Shown here: piece after piece, positions 55,733-62,449 of the stretch
How positions within the stretch are numbered: the stretch's first letter is position 1
How the letters are laid out: the number at the start of each line of letters is the position of its first letter
NCBI GenBank assembly: GCA_030693065.1
Contig: JAUYBL010000019.1
Span: forward strand, 124,001-188,000
Length of the DNA stretch: 64,000 nucleotides
Direction: 5' to 3'
Source: Methylococcaceae bacterium
Lineage (GTDB): Bacteria; Pseudomonadota; Gammaproteobacteria; Methylococcales; Methylomonadaceae
Position numbers and translations under genes: made by a program
The notes under the pieces: generated by a model
Databases searched by the model: none
What the model saw: the letters and a program-made list of their open reading frames with translations, nothing else
What the model was told of the DNA's origin: nothing

Positions 55733-57976
55733 TCATTTCGAAGCGAACCGTTGTCGGTATCGACTTAACGCCCAGATAGGAAAGATGTTTCTATAATTTG
55801 CGTAAGTAATCATACAGTTATAATTAAAAACGCCAGAAATGCTTTCCTGTGACCAATCGCCGCTAGCGACTTGCTTATTTAGTAACACATTAATCCCCAT
55901 ATCAATGGCTGTATTATCGCCATACTCGGCCGCCATTAATGTTAATAATGCCCACGCGGTATTAACCACTTGAGAGTCAGCCGCTTCGGAATAGACCAGT
56001 TTTGAACACGATTCGAAGGTTTCCCCCCAGCCGCCATCGGCTTTTTGATGATCCACTAGAAAACTACAGGCTTTATTGATGCTGGTCATTAAAACTGCAT
56101 CATCGAAATAGCTTTTACCCTTGGCTTTACTGATCGCTTCCACCCCGAACCAGGTCGCGTAAGTAAAACAAACCGCCCAGCCGCCGTACCATGAACCATC
56201 AGATTTTTGCTGATTTAGAATAAACTCAATTCCTGAGCTTATCGCTTTACGTATTTCGCTATTTTTATAGGCAGGATAAGTTTCCTGAATTTCCAGCAAT
56301 GAAATAACACAAGCTGCGGTACATTCCGTCCATGAATAATCAATCATAATATCCGCAAATACTTCGGAAGGGTTGAGTTTTTCCAACCACTTCGGTGCGC
56401 GGCTTAATTCATAAGTGGCCCAACCGCCATCGGCATTTTGATAAGACAGAATAACATCAACAGCTTGTTGAATACGTTGCTCATCAATTATCGGTTTAAT
56501 CAGCCCTGAATGATTGATAGCTAAAGTGGCGCTTAAGCCCTCTGCGGTGCAATCGGCAACCGGCCAGCCATTTTCTGCGGTAGAAAACGGCCAACTACCT
56601 ATCATCGGATGGCGAAAAAATTCCCCGTGCGTTGGGTGTTCCGCTTTGATTTGTGACAGTTCGATAAACTTATAGCTTTTTGCAATAGTTTCGGGAAAAA
56701 GCTTGCCTAAGTCACTTTCGAGTATCGCCCTGGTTGCAAACGCGGTATCCCAAAGCTGCGAGCCATTATAACCATTCATTTTCATGCCATCTTCGGCAAT
56801 CCATAAATAATCATACCAACGTGCAACATGCTTTTTAAATTGCTCTGAGTCCTTGCCGTAAGCGTGCCAGATGCTAATAGAGTTAATCGCTTTATTAACC
56901 GGCCCGATATTGATATAATCGGTTTGTGCATCCTCTGCATTCAAATATTTTAAGAGGTAGGCGGTGGCTTTTTCTCTTAGCCAAGTAGATTTAAATTTTT
57001 CGTAGGTGTTAGTGAAAAAATTCATCCACTTCAGTACCGGCGAAAGCTGGGTGTAAGAATCTTTTTCGCAGAGAGCATTGCGTTGTTTCGGCCAATCGAT
57101 GGACGCGAAATCTTCGTTAAAAATCTCTTCCCTTAACGATAAAATCAACGCAGTTTCGGGCGCTTTTATTCGCTGTGCATAGCAGTAAGCCATTGGTAAA
57201 TAAACCATACGGCTATGACACCAATAACGCCACGGATGTACCGGCAACCATTTTGGAAACAGCCACATTTCAGGAAAAAGACTATTAAATCCTTGCCAGT
57301 CATAGCAATTTAAAATGGCGAGATAAAACTTTCCCCAAGAAGGAATACCGGTTGCGCCACCATTGTTTTTGATCCACTCCCTGGCGCTGGCGAGTTGTTC
57401 GTGACTTTTATCAACACCCAAGAGTCGCAGCGACACGTATTGCATCACCGTACCGAACATAGTCGATTCACCTTCAATATGCATACCCCAACCGGCATCA
57501 CTATTTTGATGATTGAATATATAAAGCTTCATCATTTCCTGATGTGCTTTTGGGAATGGTGACTCCGTAAGGTAAGAAGCAATCAGTAACCCCGGCAAAA
57601 GAAATAACGGGCCGCCGTAATCCCCAGGCCAATGCCCGTCTTCACTTTGCAAGTATGAAAAATAGTTAATCCCTTTAACAAGCGCGTCCGTCACTTGTTG
57701 CTGGTCAGCATTGCTTTCCTGAGGGGGTTGTCCGGAAAATTCCTGGAAATTGGCATTAATAGCTGCGTGTCTAAAAACTTTATCGCCGGAATTGGGATTG
57801 CTGGATTTATCAAACTGAAAATCTACAGCAAACTGAATGATGTCCTCATCGGTAACACTAGCAACGTTTAGCAAATGCTCGTTGATGTTATTTGACTTGG
57901 GCTTAAACGCCCAAATCTGCCGTCCCTTTTCAGTAAGGAGTTGCCAGTTTTTCCAACTCGGTTTTACATTCAGCAT
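55733..57976 (-). CDS. osc: oxidosqualene cyclase (lanosterol synthase type)
   Basis: A 747-residue triterpene cyclase with several QW repeats (DGHWPGDYGG, GGWATYELSR, DGSWYGGWAVCFTYATWFG, DGGWGETFESC). The catalytic motif is WPVADCTAEG with Asp about 475, the DCTAE form of oxidosqualene cyclases and not the DxDD of squalene-hopene cyclase. Val473, two residues before the Asp, fits lanosterol rather than cycloartenol synthases, which carry Ile. WCHSRMVYLPMAYCY (about 252-266) matches the conserved His/Tyr region. The gene sits between the NTF2-like and the monooxygenase genes with gaps of about 45 bp. Confidence 0.94.
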   Translation of the reverse strand: MLNVKPSWKNWQLLTEKGRQIWAFKPKSNNINEHLLNVASVTDEDIIQFAVDFQFDKSSNPNSGDKVFRHAAINANFQEFSGQPPQESNADQQQVTDALVKGINYFSYLQSEDGHWPGDYGGPLFLLPGLLIASYLTESPFPKAHQEMMKLYIFNHQNSDAGWGMHIEGESTMFGTVMQYVSLRLLGVDKSHEQLASAREWIKNNGGATGIPSWGKFYLAILNCYDWQGFNSLFPEMWLFPKWLPVHPWRYWCHSRMVYLPMAYCYAQRIKAPETALILSLREEIFNEDFASIDWPKQRNALCEKDSYTQLSPVLKWMNFFTNTYEKFKSTWLREKATAYLLKYLNAEDAQTDYINIGPVNKAINSISIWHAYGKDSEQFKKHVARWYDYLWIAEDGMKMNGYNGSQLWDTAFATRAILESDLGKLFPETIAKSYKFIELSQIKAEHPTHGEFFRHPMIGSWPFSTAENGWPVADCTAEGLSATLAINHSGLIKPIIDEQRIQQAVDVILSYQNADGGWATYELSRAPKWLEKLNPSEVFADIMIDYSWTECTAACVISLLEIQETYPAYKNSEIRKAISSGIEFILNQQKSDGSWYGGWAVCFTYATWFGVEAISKAKGKSYFDDAVLMTSINKACSFLVDHQKADGGWGETFESCSKLVYSEAADSQVVNTAWALLTLMAAEYGDNTAIDMGINVLLNKQVASGDWSQESISGVFNYNCMITYANYRNIFPIWALSRYRQRFASK

Positions 57977-58020
57977 AGATTCTTATCAGGGTAACTTTTA
58001 GCTAAAGAGTGACAGCCATT

Positions 58021-58623
58021 TTATGTATTAAAAAGCGCAATGCGTACCATCGCCAAAAAACCTTGCAGTTTTTTTAATACACTTGGCTGTGCGCGCAAAC
58101 GCTCATGACCAGGGAGCAACTGTCCTTTAGCTAGTTTACCGATTTTTCTTTTCACAGCTGGATCAAGCTTTCCGTCGGCAGCTAATTCAAAAAACAAGGC
58201 TTTGACATTGCCTAAATCAAAGAAATCGCGTTGCCATTCCCATTTATAGTTGCCGCCATAACGAAACCAGGAACCGCCAATGCCCGCTACTTCGTAATGT
58301 GTGCCATCTTCACGTAATGCAGGCGATACCTGACGCCACAAGCCTATGACCTCACCTTGCTTTTCATCGATTAAAATTCGGTGATATGGATAGCGCCATT
58401 CCTCAAAGCCTTCCATTTGCACACCTAGCGCCCATTCTTCTATTTCTTTACGGCTGCGGGCGACAAATTCTTCATTCGGGCCAATATTCCAGCGATATTC
58501 GGCCGTCTCGGTATACATAGCACCCAAATACTTGGGCCAATTGCCTGCCTTTTCAGCGTCACGATTGGCTTGCAACCAACGTTCAACCATTTCTTCAAGT
58601 TCTGCTCTGGGATATGCGGCCAT
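58021..58623 (-). CDS. SnoaL/NTF2-like protein in the sterol operon
   Basis: A 200-residue protein. Residues about 7-130 fit an NTF2-like (SnoaL, ketosteroid-isomerase-type) fold: LEEMVERWLQANRDAEKAGNWPKYLGAMYTETAEYRWNIG, RSRKEIEEWALGV and VIGLWRQVSP. A basic C-terminal tail (VKRKIGKLAKGQLLPGHERLRAQPSVLKKL) is not part of the usual fold. It lies 19 bp after CYP51-ferredoxin and 44 bp before the cyclase gene, so it is surely part of the sterol pathway. The NTF2 fold includes steroid isomerases, but the acid/base residues cannot be assigned and a binding or chaperone role is as likely. Confidence 0.75.
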   Translation of the reverse strand: MAAYPRAELEEMVERWLQANRDAEKAGNWPKYLGAMYTETAEYRWNIGPNEEFVARSRKEIEEWALGVQMEGFEEWRYPYHRILIDEKQGEVIGLWRQVSPALREDGTHYEVAGIGGSWFRYGGNYKWEWQRDFFDLGNVKALFFELAADGKLDPAVKRKIGKLAKGQLLPGHERLRAQPSVLKKLQGFLAMVRIALFNT

Positions 58624-58642
58624 TATTTGTCTTTGGTTAAGT

Positions 58643-60274
58643 TCAGTTGATTTCGATTTTAATTGCTTTGGTGGGGCAGTATTTTTCCGCTTGCTGGGCT
58701 TTTGTCAACAAAGCGAGCGATGGGCGTTCTTGCAGGACGGTTAAATTGCCCGCCTCATCTACATTAAAAAGCTCAGGTGCTTCAGTCATACAAGTCGCAT
58801 GGCCCTGGCAAAGCTCTCGGTCGATTTTTATTTGAAAGCTTGTACCGGCTTGACTGTTTTCTTGCGCGCTACTTGTTGTTGACTCAGTTGCCGCTTCTTT
58901 AATGAGCGTGCGTTTTATATAACGAACACGACAAGGCGATAGTGGCTGCACCACCATTTGGGTAAAGTCATCCTGGTACTTATCTTTATCATCGACCAAT
59001 TCAAAGGTATAGCGACGCAACAGTATGCTAAAAATGGCTTTTAATTGCAGCATGGCAAACGCATTGCCGGTGCATTTATGTTTGCCGCCACCGAAGGCAA
59101 TCCAACTAAAGGGTTTGGCATCTTCCTGACGTGATTCAGAATAGCGTTCTGGGTCAAACTTTTCCGGATCGGGGAAAACCTCGGCAATACGGTGCGATAC
59201 TCGCGGCGAAGCACAGACGTATTTTCCGGCCTTAACCGTGACACCTTTAAAGTGAAAGTCCCGCATCACTTTACGAATTAAAAATATTAATGGCGGATGC
59301 AAACGCAACACTTCTTTTACCACATTTTCCAATATCGGAATTTCGCGTAACGATTGAAAAGTGACTTCACCATCGACACCAAAGTGCGTATCGAGTTCAG
59401 TTAATACCTTAACCATAGCCTCAGGCCGACGCGCCAATTCCAGCAAAGTCCACGCTGCAGTTCCGGCTGTTGTGTGATGTCCGGCAAATATGGTGCCGAT
59501 TAACATGCCGGTTATTTCATGCGCGGATAAACCGGTGCCGTCGTCATATTTAGATTCAATCAGCAGCTGAAATGCATCTTCACTTTTTTCTGATTTATTG
59601 GCGCGTTTGGCAATAATATCAGTCACTAGCTCTTGCAATCTGGCCCGCGCTTTATCCCGACGGCGAAATACCGGTAATGGCAAATAAGGGAAAACAAAGG
59701 CCAGTGGATTCACGCCTTTTTCAAGGTCATGATAAATTTTCGCGAATTCTTCATTGAGTTCATAACGAAATTCATCGCCCAGCAGACAGTGGCTGGAGGT
59801 GTAAATGGTGAGCTCTTTCATAAACTCAAGTAAATCAATTTCACCTGCGTCACCCCAGTCAGCAATCATTTGCTCAACTTCCTGGACGATCACTTGCGCA
59901 TAGCCGCGCATGGGCTTATCGCGCAATACCGGCATGAGCATTTTAAGCTGTTGGTCTTTTTTATGCGGTGGTGCATCAAAAACCACGCCTTTACCAAAAA
60001 TGGGCGTCATGATTTTATAAGCTTGGCTTTGATCTAACTGATCATCAGGCGCTCTAAAAAAAGCTTCATTCGCTTCAGGCCCTGTCATTAACACCATTTT
60101 TTGATGAAACATACGAAACTCACCGATTTCTCCCAGTGTGTTTCTTAGCTTCACCATGTATTCAAAGGGATTTTTACCAAACTCAAGCATATGTCCGATG
60201 AACGGTAATGCTGAAGGCATCTTAGGTGGTTCTTTCAATGTCGAAACAGCGTTGTCGTTGTTGGCAGGAGTCAT
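58643..60274 (-). CDS. cyp51: sterol 14-alpha-demethylase CYP51 fused to a ferredoxin
   Basis: A 543-residue fusion. The P450 part (1-455) has the CYP51 I-helix motif FAGHHTTAG (about 263-271), ExxR (E321-R324) and haem loop FGGGKHKC with Cys401. A Ser/Ala/Gln-rich linker (about 461-478) joins a 3Fe-4S type ferredoxin: C489-x5-C495 and C533-P (LCQGHATC ... KYCPTKAI). The same design is known from Methylococcus capsulatus CYP51FX. It removes the 14-methyl group of lanosterol, leaving a delta-14 sterol. It is the first gene of the sterol run. ATG 60274 has only a weak ribosome site; ATG at residue 19 is an alternative. Confidence 0.93.
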   Translation of the reverse strand: MTPANNDNAVSTLKEPPKMPSALPFIGHMLEFGKNPFEYMVKLRNTLGEIGEFRMFHQKMVLMTGPEANEAFFRAPDDQLDQSQAYKIMTPIFGKGVVFDAPPHKKDQQLKMLMPVLRDKPMRGYAQVIVQEVEQMIADWGDAGEIDLLEFMKELTIYTSSHCLLGDEFRYELNEEFAKIYHDLEKGVNPLAFVFPYLPLPVFRRRDKARARLQELVTDIIAKRANKSEKSEDAFQLLIESKYDDGTGLSAHEITGMLIGTIFAGHHTTAGTAAWTLLELARRPEAMVKVLTELDTHFGVDGEVTFQSLREIPILENVVKEVLRLHPPLIFLIRKVMRDFHFKGVTVKAGKYVCASPRVSHRIAEVFPDPEKFDPERYSESRQEDAKPFSWIAFGGGKHKCTGNAFAMLQLKAIFSILLRRYTFELVDDKDKYQDDFTQMVVQPLSPCRVRYIKRTLIKEAATESTTSSAQENSQAGTSFQIKIDRELCQGHATCMTEAPELFNVDEAGNLTVLQERPSLALLTKAQQAEKYCPTKAIKIEIN

Positions 60275-60306
60275 AACTTAAATTATAAATTTATTAAGGA
60301 ACATCA

Positions 60307-60489
60307 ATGAAATGGCACGACAAAGGCGATCGACTGATTGTTGAAACTGCCTCGACAATTAAATGTAATTTACTAGAAGTTGATTTTCTTGAGCGTTTGA
60401 GAGCCACTATCAATAAACGTCTGATATACCGACTGAGCTCTGTATTCGGTCAAGCAAGCCACCAAATTTCTATTGAGTTTGTCATTTAA
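60307..60489 (+). CDS. possible small gene divergent from CYP51
   Basis: A 60-codon frame starting ATG 60307, preceded by AAGGA with 6 nt spacing. The product (MKWHDKGDRLIVETAST ... QISIEFVI) matches no known family. A plus-strand terminator lies 73 bp downstream, so something is probably transcribed rightward here. The frame lies in the 346-bp region between the CYP51 start and the diflavin reductase stop, which otherwise holds a hairpin (60494-60521) and a strong Shine-Dalgarno (AAAGGAGG, 60529-60536) before a TTG and eight-codon frame. It may be a small protein, a leader or an RNA. Confidence 0.3.
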   Translation: MKWHDKGDRLIVETASTIKCNLLEVDFLERLRATINKRLIYRLSSVFGQASHQISIEFVI

Positions 60490-60493
60490 ATTC

Positions 60494-60521
60494 TCTCGGC
60501 AATACAGAAACGTTGCCGAGA
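60494..60521. repeat. small hairpin in the CYP51-diflavin reductase intergenic region
   Basis: 9-bp arms TCTCGGCAA / TTGCCGAGA with a 10-nt loop. No T-run follows on either strand, so it is more likely an RNA structure or protein site than a terminator. Confidence 0.5.
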
Positions 60522-60561
60522 AGCATCTAAAGGAGGAATTTATTGAAATTGAATTTTGGGT

Positions 60562-60591
60562 GCTGGTAATTTGTATTACCAGCTAGTTTTT
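60562..60591 (+). terminator. plus-strand Rho-independent terminator
   Basis: 9-bp stem GCTGGTAAT / ATTACCAGC with a 4-nt loop, followed by TAGTTTTT. The T-run is on the plus strand only, so it ends a rightward transcript, in the gap where no clear rightward gene is known. Confidence 0.7.
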
Positions 60592-60620
60592 GCAAATTCG
60601 AATAATCGAAAGTTTAGCGA

Positions 60621-62363
60621 TCAATAAACATCCCTGACGTAACGCTTATCTTTTTTCAGTTGATTAACGTAATCAATGGCTTGTTGCTCAGACAATTTAC
60701 CGTGAGTGGCAATAACTTCATGTAACGCTTTGTCGACGTCTTTAGCCATTCGATAAGCATCGCCACAGACGAAGAAGTAACCGCCCTGCTCCAGCCACGC
60801 AAATAGTTCGGCACCGTTTTCCAGCATACGATCTTGAACATAAATTTTCGCGTCTTGATCTCTGGAGAACGCCAGATCTAAACGGGTAAGCAAGCCGCTT
60901 GCTTGCATAGCCTCGATTTCTTCACGGTATATATAATCGGTTGCGGCGTTACGATCACCAAAAAACAACCAGTTTTTGCCAGCTGCTTTGCGAAATTGGC
61001 GTTCTTGCAGAAAGGCACGGAACGGTGCAATGCCGGTACCGGGGCCGACCATAATCATCGGCAGGCTGTTATCGTCCGGAACTCTAAATACCTTATTTGG
61101 TGTAAAGAAGCTGCGTACTTCGGTGTCAGCGTTGACCAAATCGGCAAGAAACGTCGAACAGACGCCTTTGTGTTGACGACCGTGGCTGTCGTAGCGAACG
61201 CTGGCAACGGTTAAATGGACCGTGTCAGGGTGAAGTTTTCCACTAGAGGAAATAGAGTAAGCACGATGCTGCAGGGGCTTCAAGAAGGCAATAAATTCTG
61301 CCGCAGCAAATTCACAGGCAGGAAATTGCAGCAACAAATCCAAAATGTCGCGGCCCCATAGATAATCCGACAACTTTTCTTTGTCGCCAGCTGTTAGTAA
61401 GCCATTAAGCTCCTGATCACCTGAACGTGTCGCTATTTCTTCCAACAATTCCTTGCTGGGCAGTTTAATTTCAAAATGTGTGCGTAACGCTTCACGTAAC
61501 GAAATTAACTCACCGTTGACCGGTTCCTCTTCATCACCGTTGCAAGCCAGGGCTTTGATGATGTCATCGACCAGTTGCGGGCAATTGGTCGGTACTACAC
61601 ACAAGGCATCCCCAGCTTCGTAGCTTAATCCTGATCCGGCAATGGATATTTCATAATGACGGGTTTCTTTGGAGGAAGACGGCGCAGTTAACAAGCGATT
61701 GACTTGTAGCTTCGCAGGGAATGGATTTTTTCGGTTGTATTGCGACTTTTCAGCAGCCGGTGCAGCTGTTTCGACAATCACTGTGCCTGCTGCGCCTTCC
61801 GCCATGTGCGGAATGACTTCCTTAATCCAAGTGTCAGCCGGTTCTTCAAAAGCCGTATCGCAATCAACACGATCAAAAAGACGCGTTGCGCCTAGTTCAG
61901 CCAGCCTGTTATCCCAATCGATGCCAGCTTGGCAGAATAAGTCATAGCTGGTATCGCCGAGCGCGAGCACCGAGAATTTAACATTGCTAAGCGAGGGCGC
62001 AGTGTCTGCGCTTATCGCGTCCCAAAGCAGCTGAGCATTGTCAGGCATTTCGCCTTCGCCATACGTGCTGGTAATAACCAGCAAATAGTCCATTGTCGCA
62101 AGCGCGCTAACTTCAACTTCATCCATGCCTTTGACCACAGGTTTTAGTCCGTGTGTCTTAGCGACAGCTGCAGCGTCATTAGCAACAGACTCAGCGCTGC
62201 CGGTCTGACTGCCGTAAAGAATATTAATGATCCGTGCATTGGTTTGATTGACAGAACCGGCGCTTTGCACTAAATGCGTGTGCAGTCCGGCAAAAAAACC
62301 GTTTAACCAAGCACGTTGAGTTTGACTATAAGGAGCGTCTAATGGAAGTTGAGGTGTTTTCAT
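60621..62363 (-). CDS. CysJ-like NADPH diflavin reductase
   Basis: A 580-residue diflavin reductase. FMN flavodoxin domain (about 44-185): ILYGSQTGSAESVAND, ITSTYGEGEMPDNA, LALGDTSYDLFCQAG. FAD domain with RAYSISSSGKLHPDTVHLTV and KGVCSTFLADL. NADPH domain with MVGPGTGIAPFRAFLQER, FFGDRNAATDY, YFFVCGDAYRMAKDVDKAL and the aromatic end YVRDVY. The plan and end match sulfite reductase alpha subunits, but no cysI is beside it; its upstream neighbour is a GltB-like gene 86 bp away. It could feed electrons to that protein, to sulfite reductase elsewhere, or to the sterol oxygenases downstream. Confidence 0.85.
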   Translation of the reverse strand: MKTPQLPLDAPYSQTQRAWLNGFFAGLHTHLVQSAGSVNQTNARIINILYGSQTGSAESVANDAAAVAKTHGLKPVVKGMDEVEVSALATMDYLLVITSTYGEGEMPDNAQLLWDAISADTAPSLSNVKFSVLALGDTSYDLFCQAGIDWDNRLAELGATRLFDRVDCDTAFEEPADTWIKEVIPHMAEGAAGTVIVETAAPAAEKSQYNRKNPFPAKLQVNRLLTAPSSSKETRHYEISIAGSGLSYEAGDALCVVPTNCPQLVDDIIKALACNGDEEEPVNGELISLREALRTHFEIKLPSKELLEEIATRSGDQELNGLLTAGDKEKLSDYLWGRDILDLLLQFPACEFAAAEFIAFLKPLQHRAYSISSSGKLHPDTVHLTVASVRYDSHGRQHKGVCSTFLADLVNADTEVRSFFTPNKVFRVPDDNSLPMIMVGPGTGIAPFRAFLQERQFRKAAGKNWLFFGDRNAATDYIYREEIEAMQASGLLTRLDLAFSRDQDAKIYVQDRMLENGAELFAWLEQGGYFFVCGDAYRMAKDVDKALHEVIATHGKLSEQQAIDYVNQLKKDKRYVRDVY

Positions 62364-62449
62364 GTATATGACTAAGTAAATCTATGATCTCGATTAGCAC
62401 CCTGTCTAGGTATCCACAGACAGGTGCTAATCGAAAGTAGTTAAGGTAA

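Noticed and set aside
55733-57976. Squalene-hopene cyclase as the identity of the cyclase
   Set aside because: The motif is VADCTAE, as in oxidosqualene cyclases, and not DxDD; the gene is next to a squalene monooxygenase.
60575-60610. Terminator for the diflavin reductase in the hairpin at 60562-60583
   Set aside because: On the minus strand no T-run follows the stem, so it would not end that transcript by the standard mechanism.
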